Positions 8,574-17,504 of a DNA stretch of 64,000 nucleotides are shown here, piece by piece. A program made the translations under genes and the position numbers. The stretch's first letter is position 1, and every line of letters begins with the position of its first letter. This DNA is from Mucilaginibacter gotjawali (GTDB lineage: Bacteria; Bacteroidota; Bacteroidia; Sphingobacteriales; Sphingobacteriaceae). The stretch is from assembly GCF_002355435.1 (NCBI RefSeq), contig NZ_AP017313.1:2480001-2544000 (forward strand), given 5' to 3'. Under the pieces are notes generated by a model. The model did no database searches and was not told the origin of the DNA. It saw only the letters and a program-made list of their open reading frames with translations.

Positions 8574-10625
8574 ATGCATTTTCTATATCCTGCCTTTCTT
8601 TTTGCATTGTTAACGCTGGCTATCCCTGTATTGATCCATCTGTTCAATTTTCGCAGGTATCAAAAGGTATATTTCAGCAATGTGCAATTTCTGAAAGAGA
8701 TCCAGGAGCAGCAATCCTCCCGCAGAAATCTGAAAGAGCGCCTGGTATTGGCAACCCGGCTGCTGGCATTAACTTTTTTGGTGCTGGCATTTGCAAAACC
8801 CTACATCCCCGGTGCCAACAACGCCGGTGCAGGTAAACAAAAAGCGATCAGTATTTTTGTGGATAATTCCTATTCAATGGAAACCCTAAACAGGGACGGC
8901 TCTTTGCTTGACGAGGCCAAAAAACGTGCAAAAGAAATTGCTTCAGCGTACAGTATAAATGATCGTTTTCAGTTGCTTACCCAGGATTTTGAAGGCAGGC
9001 ACCAGCGTTTGTTAAGCCGCGATGAATTTAATGACGCTGTTGATACCGTAAAAATCAGCCCCCGAAGCCGCAGCTTTCAGCAGATTGTAAACAGGCAGCA
9101 AAGCCTTTTAGCTATGCACAAAGATAATCCCGGCATTTTGTTCGTTATATCCGATTTTCAAAAGAACATGTCAAATGGCAACGTTGTCAAAACAGATACC
9201 GGCTTAAGTGTTAACATGGTGCAGTTAAAGGCGAGTTCATTGCCAAACGTTGCAGTAGATTCGGTAGCCTTGTTAAGCGCCATCCACCGCCCCGGCGAAA
9301 GCGAAAAGCTGGTGGTACGGCTGCATAACTATGCGGCAGAAGCGGCTGCAAAGGTGCCTTTAAAGTTATTGATCAACGGCGCCCAAAAAGCGTTGGGTAG
9401 CTATAGTATAGCAGCACATGCAGTGCAATATGATACACTGGTTTTTTCGGGATTAAACGCCGGATGGCAACGGGCTGAAATATCATTACAGGATAACCCG
9501 GTTACCTTTGATAATCAGTTCTACTTTACTTTCGGCGTGAAACAGCAGATGCCTGTTTTACTGATAGACGGCGGTACTCCAAATCCGTTTTTAAAGGCTG
9601 TTTTTGCTGCTGATCCTTTTTTTAACGCAAAACGGGTGGCTGATGGAAATGTTGATTATGCATCCCTCGCTGATTATTCACTAATTATCTTAAGCGACAT
9701 TAATGCAATTTCCACGGGTTTATCGCAGCAGTTAAAGGCTTTTGTGAATAAAGGTGGAACGTTATTGGTTTTTCCGTCAGTTGAGGCCGACCTGGCGAAC
9801 TATAAAGATTTTCTTGAAAAGGTAAGTGCTGCTTATCCCGAAAAATTAATAACCGGCGATGCCAGGGTAAGCGGCCTCAACCTGAGCAACCAGGTTTTTA
9901 AAAACATTTTTGAAAATTTCCCGCAAAACCCCGATCTGCCTGGCGTAAAAAAATATTACCAGTTGAGTTCATCAGGTAACGCCCCTGAAAACTTAATGAC
10001 CATGCCAGGCAAACAATCCTTCTGGTGTGGTTATACAAGTGGCAAGGGCAAGGTTTATGTTTCTGCAGTGGCGTTAAACGAAGATTTCAGCAATTTGCCG
10101 CGCCATGCTTTATTTGTGCCGGTAATGTTCAGGATTGCCCTGCTTAGCGGCCATGATCAGCCTTTGTTTTACACCCTTGGCAGGGATGAAATGATTGAAA
10201 TTCCGCCGTTTCAAACCAACGAAAAACAAATGCTGAAATTGTTTAAAGCAAACCAAAGCATTATTCCTGAAACCAAACAAACAGAAGGGAGTACTTTGCT
10301 TTACATGGCCGACCAGTTACAGCAAACAGGAATATATGACCTGAATAAGCAGGACAGTACCGTAGCCGTACTCGCCTTCAATGATAACCGGAGTGAATCG
10401 GATTTAAGCTATTTGACCTCAGCAGAACTGGTAAAATTGGTGCCGCGGGCTAACCCGGTTTTGGAAGCCGGTAACGGGTCGTTAAAAAGTACATTAACAG
10501 AAACAAATTTCGGCTTACAATTATGGAAACTTTGTATAATTTTGGCATTGATTTTTCTGGGGCTCGAAATACTGCTGATCAGGTATTTTAAAACTGATAA
10601 GCCTCCTGTTTCACAACCGGTTTAA
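8574..10625 (+). CDS. BatA-domain / von Willebrand A-like membrane protein
   Basis: About 683 residues from MHFLYPAFLF; an in-frame ATG 12 bases upstream is possible. The first about 80 residues are the BatA (aerotolerance regulator) N-terminal module: a membrane helix, LIHLFNFRRYQKVYFSNV, and a second helix before FAKPYIP. A VWA-like domain follows, with a degenerate metal site (FVDNSYSMET for DxSxS). A long periplasmic region and a C-terminal helix (LCIILALIFLGLEILLI) complete it. The family is linked to aerotolerance and envelope functions with MoxR ATPases, but no moxR or other bat gene is present here. dihydroorotase homologue lies 32 bases downstream. Confidence 0.88.
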   Translation: MHFLYPAFLFALLTLAIPVLIHLFNFRRYQKVYFSNVQFLKEIQEQQSSRRNLKERLVLATRLLALTFLVLAFAKPYIPGANNAGAGKQKAISIFVDNSYSMETLNRDGSLLDEAKKRAKEIASAYSINDRFQLLTQDFEGRHQRLLSRDEFNDAVDTVKISPRSRSFQQIVNRQQSLLAMHKDNPGILFVISDFQKNMSNGNVVKTDTGLSVNMVQLKASSLPNVAVDSVALLSAIHRPGESEKLVVRLHNYAAEAAAKVPLKLLINGAQKALGSYSIAAHAVQYDTLVFSGLNAGWQRAEISLQDNPVTFDNQFYFTFGVKQQMPVLLIDGGTPNPFLKAVFAADPFFNAKRVADGNVDYASLADYSLIILSDINAISTGLSQQLKAFVNKGGTLLVFPSVEADLANYKDFLEKVSAAYPEKLITGDARVSGLNLSNQVFKNIFENFPQNPDLPGVKKYYQLSSSGNAPENLMTMPGKQSFWCGYTSGKGKVYVSAVALNEDFSNLPRHALFVPVMFRIALLSGHDQPLFYTLGRDEMIEIPPFQTNEKQMLKLFKANQSIIPETKQTEGSTLLYMADQLQQTGIYDLNKQDSTVAVLAFNDNRSESDLSYLTSAELVKLVPRANPVLEAGNGSLKSTLTETNFGLQLWKLCIILALIFLGLEILLIRYFKTDKPPVSQPV

Positions 10626-10657
10626 TTGAATAAAACCCACCTTTTAAAATAGCGCAA

Positions 10658-11908
10658 ATGAATTTGCTTATTAAATCCGCAACTATAATTGATCCCAACT
10701 CACCTTTTAATCAAAAAATTGCCGATGTTTTAATTGAAAAAGGCATTATAACACAGATAGCGCCTGAAATTGAAACCGACACCGAGATATTTGAAGCAGA
10801 GGGTAAATATATTTCTCCCGGTTTTTTTGACCTGAACTGTAACATTGGTGAGCCCGGCCTCGAAACCAAGGAAGATCTTTATACAGGTACAGAGGCGGCT
10901 GCGGCAGGTGGTTTTACGGGCATTGCTTTAATGCCGAATACGGTTCCACCAGTGCATTCAAAATCCGAGATCGAATATATTTTAAACCGGTCGAAGAAGA
11001 ATTTGGTGGATGTGTACCCTTTGGGCGCTATCTCGCACAAAAGAGAAGGTAAGGACCTGGCCGAAATGTATGATATGTATCTCAGCGGCGCCAAAGCATT
11101 CAGCGATGGTAACAGGCCGGTACAGGATGCAGGATTAATGGAGCGCGCGTTATTGTACGCGCAGGGATTTGATGCGCTGATCTTCTCTTATCCCGAAGAT
11201 ACCGCCATAGCCGGCAAAGCCAAAGTGAACGAAGGGGAAGTGAGTACGTTGTTGGGCATGAAAGGCATACCCTCACTGGCCGAAGAGCTGATGATAGCAC
11301 GTGACCTTTATTTGGCAGAATACACGGTTTCCAGGATTCACTTTAGCACCGTATCCACCACGCGTTCTGTTGAGCTGATCAGGGAAGCCAAACGCAGAGG
11401 GCTTGAAGTAACCTGCGACGTGGCAGCGCATCATTTGGTGCTTACTGATGAGGCTTTATTAGGTTTCGACAGCCAGTATAAGGTGAAGCCGCCTTTGCGT
11501 ACCCGGGATGATGTGGATGCCTTGATTGCAGGCCTTAAAGACGGCACTATAGATGCTATTGTATCGCAACATACCCCGCACGAGGTAGAGTTTAAAAACG
11601 TTGAGCTGGAAGTGGCCGAATTTGGCAGCATTGGTTTGCAAACCGCGTTGCCGCTTGCTTTGAAGGCCGGACTCGACATCAGCCTTATCGTTGAAAAGAT
11701 GGCTGTTAACCCGCGGAAGATTTTAAATGTAGATATACCCATTATCGCCGTGGGCAAAGAAGCCAATTTTGTACTTTTTGATGCAGATGAGGTTTGGGAA
11801 TACAACAAAAAGAATAACAGGTCGAGATCATATAATTCTCCTTTTATTGGTCACAACTTAATAGGTAAAGTATTGTTAACCTGTAATAACAATCAAAGTT
11901 TTAAATAA
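10658..11908 (+). CDS. Dihydroorotase homologue, probably non-catalytic
   Basis: 416 residues with an amidohydrolase fold and clear type I dihydroorotase similarity (AFSDGNRPV, MKGIPSLAEELM, LIREAKRRGLEVTCDV, VKPPLRTRDDVDAL, DGTIDAIVSQHTPHE). The zinc ligands are replaced: the HxH pair is N60/N62 (DLNCNIGEPG), the later metal-binding His positions read Y178 (FSYPE) and T231 (HFSTVST), and the final catalytic Asp is Q304 (VSQHTPH). It therefore resembles the inactive pseudo-dihydroorotases that can support aspartate transcarbamoylase assembly. Pipelines would call it pyrC. A true enzyme should be encoded elsewhere. The next gene starts 10 bases downstream. Confidence 0.85.
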   Translation: MNLLIKSATIIDPNSPFNQKIADVLIEKGIITQIAPEIETDTEIFEAEGKYISPGFFDLNCNIGEPGLETKEDLYTGTEAAAAGGFTGIALMPNTVPPVHSKSEIEYILNRSKKNLVDVYPLGAISHKREGKDLAEMYDMYLSGAKAFSDGNRPVQDAGLMERALLYAQGFDALIFSYPEDTAIAGKAKVNEGEVSTLLGMKGIPSLAEELMIARDLYLAEYTVSRIHFSTVSTTRSVELIREAKRRGLEVTCDVAAHHLVLTDEALLGFDSQYKVKPPLRTRDDVDALIAGLKDGTIDAIVSQHTPHEVEFKNVELEVAEFGSIGLQTALPLALKAGLDISLIVEKMAVNPRKILNVDIPIIAVGKEANFVLFDADEVWEYNKKNNRSRSYNSPFIGHNLIGKVLLTCNNNQSFK

Positions 11909-11917
11909 CATCGACCC

Positions 11918-12589
11918 ATGACAGATCCAAAAGTAAAAATTGCAATAGAAGCGGCTTTGAACGCTTTTTCGAAATATAACAGTTTTGAGGCCACGCCTTT
12001 TACCACTGTTTTTTATGAAGTATTCGCATCCGACAAAGATTTTTTGACCAAATCCGGTATGCTCGACGAGGTATTTGACGATTACCCGCAGCTGGAGTCC
12101 CTCAGGGAAGTTTTTTTCGACCTGTTGCTGATCAATTTCTTTAGTGCGGACGTGATCAAGCTGGAAGAAGATTACCTTGATTCGCCCGAGTGGGAAGATA
12201 TTGAAGAGCAAACGCTTGACAGGGGCACCGAATTGCTTAACCTGCTGCTATATTTAAATGAATGCCGTGATGAAGATATTGAGCCCGAACTGGAAGACTA
12301 TCTGAAAGAGTTTTTACTGGTAGACGAAGATGAGTTCCAGGATGAATACCGTATTTACGAACCGGTGATCGCCAACCAGATATTGATTGAAAGCCCGGTA
12401 ACGGAGATCAGTAAAGTTGCGATGGAATTGCCGGAAGATTCGGAACTAAAAGAAATGTTTTACCCGATGATGTGCTTTTTTCAAAATACCAACCCGTCAG
12501 TCGAAGAAAAGAACAACATTGCAGCCAATGCCGTGAACAAAGACTTTGACATGGCCGTATTGGAAATATTAACCTGTTTTGCTGAATAA
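11918..12589 (+). CDS. Uncharacterised acidic protein
   Basis: 223 residues, strongly acidic, with runs such as DEDEFQDEY and EELEDYLKEF-like helices. There is no signal peptide and no membrane segment, so it should be a cytoplasmic, mostly helical protein. I do not recognise a family. It follows the dihydroorotase homologue by 10 bases and precedes two DUF4199 genes, so it is probably part of one operon from about 10.6 kb to 13.2 kb. Nothing in the sequence indicates function. Confidence 0.7.
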   Translation: MTDPKVKIAIEAALNAFSKYNSFEATPFTTVFYEVFASDKDFLTKSGMLDEVFDDYPQLESLREVFFDLLLINFFSADVIKLEEDYLDSPEWEDIEEQTLDRGTELLNLLLYLNECRDEDIEPELEDYLKEFLLVDEDEFQDEYRIYEPVIANQILIESPVTEISKVAMELPEDSELKEMFYPMMCFFQNTNPSVEEKNNIAANAVNKDFDMAVLEILTCFAE

Positions 12590-12600
12590 TAAAGAAGGTA

Positions 12601-13200
12601 GTGGACATTAATCTTGAACGCAAAATAAAGCTCAACGGTGTTAAAAACGGGCTGTTGCTTGGCATAGTTTATTCGGCGATAGAAATATTTTACTTTTATT
12701 ATATCACAAAAATTGCCGGATCGGCTTTATTGCTGATTAGCGGCCGCGTGATTTTTCCTTTAGTATTACCAATTTTAGGTGTTATTTACTTTTGCCTTAA
12801 AAGCCGTAAACAGGCCGGCGGTTTCTGGACATTTAAACAGGCTACTACCGGAATATTCATTATGCTGTGCGTGGCCTATGTGGTTTATACACTGGGTGTA
12901 AGCCTGCTTTTTAATAAGGTTATTGAGCCAAATAATATTCAAAAAACGGAGGCAGCTGTTATTGAAAAGAAGATTGCTATTATGAAACAGGGCGGGGCGG
13001 CGCAAAAGGATATTGATGCCGCAATAGCTGATACAAAAAAAGACTTTGGGGAAGATAAACCGGCAAGCCTGTTTTATATCATCTTTGAAAATGCCATGGC
13101 TATCCTTTTCCTGTTCGTTTTCGCTATCCTGTTTGCTTCAATGATCCGGAATGCGGAGTATGTATCTGTCACTGATCCAAACCATACCCGGGCGGGTTGA
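12601..13200 (+). CDS. DUF4199-type membrane protein (first of two)
   Basis: 199 residues from a GTG start, with AGAAGG just upstream and no better in-frame ATG. Four hydrophobic segments are visible: two near the N-terminus, one around IFIMLCVAYVVYTLGV, and one near the C-terminus (AMAILFLFVFAILFASM). A charged loop with a long helix lies between the third and fourth. The motif KQAGGFWTFKQA matches the DUF4199 family of Bacteroidota inner-membrane proteins of unknown role. A paralogue follows at 13307. Confidence 0.8.
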   Translation: MDINLERKIKLNGVKNGLLLGIVYSAIEIFYFYYITKIAGSALLLISGRVIFPLVLPILGVIYFCLKSRKQAGGFWTFKQATTGIFIMLCVAYVVYTLGVSLLFNKVIEPNNIQKTEAAVIEKKIAIMKQGGAAQKDIDAAIADTKKDFGEDKPASLFYIIFENAMAILFLFVFAILFASMIRNAEYVSVTDPNHTRAG

Positions 13201-13306
13201 TTTTTAAGGTTGTGCGTTGCGCAGTTTGTCGAAATAATTCATGCAGAATATACATTAGTTGAATAAATAATATTTAACTTTATTTCACACTAAAACCAAT
13301 TTCATA

Positions 13307-13861
13307 ATGGAAAATTCAAAACCAAAACCGTTTGATATTGCTGTCAAATGGGCGGCGATTTACGTAATAGCTTCTATTGTACTTACTTACACCTGGCAGC
13401 TTTTAAATATCGACCCAAATACATCCGTAAAATACATCGGCTTTGTAATTTTTATAGTTTTTTTAATACTTACGCAAAAAGAGCAACGAGACAAGCAAGG
13501 TGGCTTTGTCACTTTCGGGGAGTCATTTGTTGCCGGCCTGCTTTATTCGATTGTTAGTGCTGTGGTCATTTCTGTTTTTACGTATTTGTATTTTGCCGTG
13601 TTAAGCCCGCAGATGTATGAAAAGGTATTGGATACTACAAAAGCAGGCCTGGTGGCAAAAGGGCTATCCAGCGACCAGATTGATCAAACTATGAGTATAA
13701 TGAGTAAATACGGCGTTTTATTAGCAGCAGTTGGTAGCCTGTTTCTTATGGCTATTTTTGGAATCATTGTTTCCCTGATTGGTGCAGCGATTTTCAAAAA
13801 AGAACGTACTATTTTGGATATTGAACAAAGTTCAGATTCTTTTACCGACCCCGCTGTTTAG
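13307..13861 (+). CDS. DUF4199-type membrane protein (second of two)
   Basis: 184 residues with the same four-segment layout as its upstream neighbour and the family motif KQGGFVTFGESFVAG. The loop before the last helix is again helical and polar (LVAKGLSSDQIDQTMSIM). The two genes look like an old tandem duplication, with low sequence identity but the same architecture. A bidirectional terminator follows. Function is unknown. Confidence 0.82.
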   Translation: MENSKPKPFDIAVKWAAIYVIASIVLTYTWQLLNIDPNTSVKYIGFVIFIVFLILTQKEQRDKQGGFVTFGESFVAGLLYSIVSAVVISVFTYLYFAVLSPQMYEKVLDTTKAGLVAKGLSSDQIDQTMSIMSKYGVLLAAVGSLFLMAIFGIIVSLIGAAIFKKERTILDIEQSSDSFTDPAV

Positions 13862-13877
13862 CCGATGGATCGATATC

Positions 13878-13917
13878 AAACAAAGCAGGCCGTTCATTTG
13901 AGCGGCCTGTTTTGTTT
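13878..13917. terminator. Bidirectional terminator between DUF4199 and VOC genes
   Basis: AAACAAAGCAGGCCG pairs with CGGCCTGTTTTGTTT (one wobble) around a 10-base loop, with A/T-rich arms on both sides. It can serve both converging genes. Confidence 0.85.
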
Positions 13918-13922
13918 AATAG

Positions 13923-14354
13923 CTATCCTTTTTCTATTTGGTTAAACTCCAGTCGTTCCTTATCCGGCCCGAGGATGTTAAAGTATTTGCAGCCATGTTT
14001 CCAGAAGGGGAGGGACACCGGGGCATCTTCCAGTACCTTGATATGGCCATCGGCTTTTAGGGTTTTAAAAACAGCTTCAATATCATCCACATCAAAAGCG
14101 ATATGGTCGATATGTCCGTCGTTGCGGCTTCTTATTCCATCAATTTGTTTGGCGGGCATCTGGTAAAGTTCAATGACGATCTCTTTATAACGTATCATGA
14201 TACAGGTGCCTGTGCCCCCTTCAAAAGCAAATGGCGACTGCATTACATTCTCAAAACCAAAACGACTGTAAAACTTTTCGGATACAGCAATATCAGTTAC
14301 CAGTATGCCCACGTGCTGCAATTTGTTAATAGTGATGTTTAAGCGTTCTTTCAT
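13923..14354 (-). CDS. VOC (glyoxalase-fold) family protein
   Basis: 143 residues from MKERLNITI; an in-frame start 60 bases upstream would run through a hairpin and is less likely. Two beta-alpha-beta-beta-beta modules are visible: the first starts LQHVGILVTDIAVSEKFYSRFGF, the second at IDHIAFDVDDIEAVFKTLKADG. Metal-ligand-like residues are H in LQHVGI, E in VIELYQ, H in IDHIAF and E near the end (KERLEFNQI). Resembles lactoylglutathione lyase or methylmalonyl-CoA epimerase relatives; the substrate is not deducible. Confidence 0.85.
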   Translation of the reverse strand: MKERLNITINKLQHVGILVTDIAVSEKFYSRFGFENVMQSPFAFEGGTGTCIMIRYKEIVIELYQMPAKQIDGIRSRNDGHIDHIAFDVDDIEAVFKTLKADGHIKVLEDAPVSLPFWKHGCKYFNILGPDKERLEFNQIEKG

Positions 14355-14400
14355 TACGGGTTTATTTATGAAGGTAAAACTAAACTTTCCTTCATAAAAA

Positions 14401-14424
14401 AAGGCACGGATCATTCAGTGCCTT
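14401..14424 (-). terminator. Terminator of the rseP operon
   Basis: The stem AAGGCAC/GTGCCTT is followed on the minus strand by a T-run. It lies 55 bases beyond the rseP stop codon. Confidence 0.75.
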
Positions 14425-14478
14425 TTATTTTATAGGTTTAAGCTTTCGCCTTTTACCTTTAAGCTTTCACCTCCAACC

Positions 14479-15810
14479 TCAATGATTCTTCATCACTTGC
14501 TTCACAATATCATTCCCGAAAACAAAAACCATCAGCGAGATCAAAATCACAAAACCGACGATCTGGGCGCGTTCCAGGAATTTATCACTTAAGGGCTTGC
14601 CTTTTATCATTTCAATCACTAAAAATAAAGCATGGCCACCATCAAGCGCAGGGATGGGGAGTAAATTGGTTAAAGCCAATACCATCGATAAGAAGCCCAC
14701 CAGGCTCCAAAAACGCAGCCAATCAATAGTTTGGCCAAAAAGGGTGGCTATTTTTACAGGCCCGCTTACAGCTTTGCTGAATTTAACATCGCCATTAAAT
14801 ACTTTTCCAATCCCTTTGGCATTATCACTGAACATACCGTAGGCTTTTGTAGCCCCAACCGGTAATGCGCCGAAGAACCCAAAGGTTAATTTTTTCTCTT
14901 TTGGAATATCAAGGTTCGGAATAAAACCTAAAATCCCATCCTTGTCTATTTGCGCGGGTTTTTGAATTAAGTTGCCATCCCGCTTGATTGACACCAGTAC
15001 CTGTTTATTTTTATTTTGTGCAAGTTGTGCCTGCATTTCATCAAAAAAGGCGGTCTTATTATTGTTAATTGCTACAATGCTGTCGTTTTTTAACAATCCG
15101 GCTTTTTGCGCACCGCTACCAGGCGCAATAGATTCAACAGCGAATTTGGCGCGCGGTAATTTGCTGATAAACTGATCGATACCATCCGTCAGGTCGTTTA
15201 AAATAGAAGCAGGTACTCTTACATGTAATACCTGGCTTCCGCGTTGTACCGTAAGGTCGCTGTTTCCCAATATCACTTCGGTACTGGTCAGTTCGTCAAA
15301 ACGGACAACTTTTCTTCCATTTATGGCGGTCACCTGATCGCCGGGCCTAAGCCCTATTTTCACGCCGATCTTACCCGGTACAATACCATATTTCAGGTCG
15401 GAATTAGGGATATATGACTCGCCATATTTAATGGTTAATATCCAGAAAATAAAAATACCAAGGATGATGTTTACTGTAACCCCGCCAAGCATAACAATTA
15501 AGCGCTGCCAGGCCGGTTTTGAACGGAATTCCCAGGGTTGCGGAGGGCCTGCTAATTGATCAGTATCCATCGATTCATCAATCATGCCTGCAATTTTAAC
15601 ATAACCACCCAGGGGCAGCCATCCTACGCCATATTCAACACCCTTGTAATTGAACTTAAAAAGGCTGAAACCCCAGGCGTCAAAAAATAAATAAAACTTT
15701 TCTACTTTGATGCCAAAAGCGCGGGCTGCAATAAAATGCCCGAATTCATGAAGAATTACCAGAATTGAAAGGCCAAGAATTAGTTGACCTACCATTATCA
15801 CTATACCCAT
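14479..15810 (-). CDS. rseP: RIP metalloprotease, site-2 protease family
   Basis: 443 residues. The zinc motif HEFGH is at residues 21-25 in the first membrane helix, and the second active-site motif reads NLLPIPALDGGHALF near residue 390. Two PDZ-like regions lie between (VKIGLRPGDQVTAINGRKV and AQKAGLLKNDSIVAINNNK). This inner-membrane protease cuts transmembrane substrates such as anti-sigma factors during envelope stress. It starts 8 bases after dxr, and this dxr-rseP order is common in bacteria. The start might alternatively be at Met6. Confidence 0.95.
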   Translation of the reverse strand: MGIVIMVGQLILGLSILVILHEFGHFIAARAFGIKVEKFYLFFDAWGFSLFKFNYKGVEYGVGWLPLGGYVKIAGMIDESMDTDQLAGPPQPWEFRSKPAWQRLIVMLGGVTVNIILGIFIFWILTIKYGESYIPNSDLKYGIVPGKIGVKIGLRPGDQVTAINGRKVVRFDELTSTEVILGNSDLTVQRGSQVLHVRVPASILNDLTDGIDQFISKLPRAKFAVESIAPGSGAQKAGLLKNDSIVAINNNKTAFFDEMQAQLAQNKNKQVLVSIKRDGNLIQKPAQIDKDGILGFIPNLDIPKEKKLTFGFFGALPVGATKAYGMFSDNAKGIGKVFNGDVKFSKAVSGPVKIATLFGQTIDWLRFWSLVGFLSMVLALTNLLPIPALDGGHALFLVIEMIKGKPLSDKFLERAQIVGFVILISLMVFVFGNDIVKQVMKNH

Positions 15811-15818
15811 TAGTTATG

Positions 15819-17060
15819 TTATGTTAAAACTGTTGTGCCCTTTAACGGCATTTTTTTTATTAAATTTTGTGCAAAGATGCGTGTTTCTTTATCAGTATTC
15901 AAATAGTCTTCCAAAACAGGTCGTGCCACGAAGTTAATTTGTTGCATGCATTGTTCAATAACTTCGCTCATGCCTAAAAAACTGATCGTTTCACCTAAAA
16001 AACCGGCTACCGCTATTTCGTTTGCAGCGTTAATAATGCAGGGCATATTGCCGCCCTTCTTTAATGCAGCAAACGCTAAAGCTAAATTACGGAAAGTTTC
16101 AAGATCGGGTTTCTCAAATGTGAGTTCACTATAATTAATAAAGTCGAAACGTTTAAAATTGTTTTTTAATCTTGTTGGATAGGAGAGTGCGTACTGGATC
16201 GGCAATTTCATATCTGGTAAGCCCATCTGGGCCATGATAGCACCATCGTGAAATTGTACCATGGAATGAATGATCGACTGCGGATGAACGATTACATCGA
16301 TCTGATCTGCATCAATATTAAACAACCACTTAGCTTCAATAACTTCCAGCCCCTTGTTCATTAATGAAGCTGAATCAATAGTGATTTTTGCCCCCATTAC
16401 CCAATTAGGATGTTTTAGTGCATCGGCCCTTGATACATTATTTAAAAAGTCATGGGACTTACCCCTGAAAGGCCCTCCGGAAGCTGTCAGGATGATCTTT
16501 TCAACAGTGCTTGCCTGTTCTCCGGCAAGACATTGAAATATCGCGGAATGCTCCGAATCAACCGGTAATATCTTAACGCTATGTTTTTTAGCCAGCCCGG
16601 TTACCAGTTCGCCGGCAACCACCAGGGTTTCCTTATTTGCTAACGCGATGTCTTTGCCGGCTTTAATCGCAGCTATGGTGGGCTCCAGGCCAGCAAAACC
16701 AACCATTGCGGTTAATACAATATCAATATCAGGATGGGTTACGGTGTCATTAATGGCTTCGATGCCTGCCAATACTTTTACGTTTGTATTAATTAAAGCG
16801 TCCTTTACGTACTTGTATTTTGTTTTATCGCAAATGATCGCATACTCCGGCGCAAACTCAAGCGCCTGTTTAATCAGCAGGTCGGCATTGGAATTGGCTG
16901 TAAGCAAGAAAACGCCAAATAAGTCCGTATTCTCCCTAATCACATCTAGAGTTTGTGTCCCGATACTTCCGGTGCTGCCTAATATGGCTATTACCTTTTT
17001 ATTGTCGTATTGTTTTATTGTTGTATTGTTTGTCAAGGTGATTTTGTTTTTTGCGTACAA
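15819..17060 (-). CDS. dxr: 1-deoxy-D-xylulose-5-phosphate reductoisomerase
   Basis: 413 residues. The NADPH-binding GSTGSIG is at 28-34; PVDSEHSAIFQCL, TASGGPFRG and HPNWVMGAKITIDSASLMNKGLE are the substrate and metal signature. It catalyses the first committed step of the non-mevalonate isoprenoid pathway in the cytoplasm. The first 20 residues (TNNTTIKQYDN) are encoded by AT-rich repeat-like DNA resembling the spacer at 17461-17504, so the native protein may have acquired a repeat-derived N-terminal extension. No alternative start is obvious between it and the Rossmann motif. Confidence 0.95.
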   Translation of the reverse strand: MYAKNKITLTNNTTIKQYDNKKVIAILGSTGSIGTQTLDVIRENTDLFGVFLLTANSNADLLIKQALEFAPEYAIICDKTKYKYVKDALINTNVKVLAGIEAINDTVTHPDIDIVLTAMVGFAGLEPTIAAIKAGKDIALANKETLVVAGELVTGLAKKHSVKILPVDSEHSAIFQCLAGEQASTVEKIILTASGGPFRGKSHDFLNNVSRADALKHPNWVMGAKITIDSASLMNKGLEVIEAKWLFNIDADQIDVIVHPQSIIHSMVQFHDGAIMAQMGLPDMKLPIQYALSYPTRLKNNFKRFDFINYSELTFEKPDLETFRNLALAFAALKKGGNMPCIINAANEIAVAGFLGETISFLGMSEVIEQCMQQINFVARPVLEDYLNTDKETRIFAQNLIKKMPLKGTTVLT

Positions 17061-17082
17061 TTACCGTGATTATATTCGCAAA

Positions 17083-17460
17083 CTATATCTTCAGGTGGTC
17101 ATCAGTAAACTTAATTAATTGATGAATATCTCTCGGCAATTTTTCCATCAGCTCATTTAGCTCCGCAAAGAGTTGTTCTGAAACCAAATTTCTAATTTTT
17201 GCTTTATTAAGCCAATCGGTGCATTCCTTAACTGATCCTAAACTGTAATAGTAAAATTTAATCTTATCTTTTTTATGATACCGGCCAAATCCTTCAGCAA
17301 TATTTGCAGAAATAGAATCAGCAGCGTTTACAAATTGTTTACCAATAGTATCTCTGGCAAAGTAATCCCATTTTATTACAATATCCCAAACTTTATTTGC
17401 AAATGAAAAACCAGAGTTATAGGAAGTCAGATCGTTTAATTGTAGAAATTTCTTTTCCAT
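17083..17460 (-). CDS. Four-helix-bundle protein (S23/intervening-sequence type)
   Basis: 125 residues, all helical, with the family signature ADSISANIAEGFGRYHKKDKI and the C-terminal helix pair LNELMEKLPRDIHQLIKF. These proteins are known from 23S rRNA intervening sequences and as free-standing genes in Bacteroidota; their biochemical role is unknown. The gene lies in the spacer upstream of dxr, with short AT-rich repeats on both sides, and looks like an inserted single-gene unit. Confidence 0.88.
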   Translation of the reverse strand: MEKKFLQLNDLTSYNSGFSFANKVWDIVIKWDYFARDTIGKQFVNAADSISANIAEGFGRYHKKDKIKFYYYSLGSVKECTDWLNKAKIRNLVSEQLFAELNELMEKLPRDIHQLIKFTDDHLKI

Positions 17461-17504
17461 ATTTTAAATTGTCAAAACAAAACAACAATATAACAATTTA
17501 GCAA

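Noticed and set aside
11431-11808. Minus-strand frame of 125 codons inside the dihydroorotase homologue
   Set aside because: The plus-strand protein is clearly conserved over the same stretch, and the antisense frame has no recognisable features.
11876-12211. Minus-strand frame of 111 codons across the start of the acidic protein gene
   Set aside because: It overlaps two plus-strand genes and has no start context or similarity that I can see; the plus-strand genes fit the operon.
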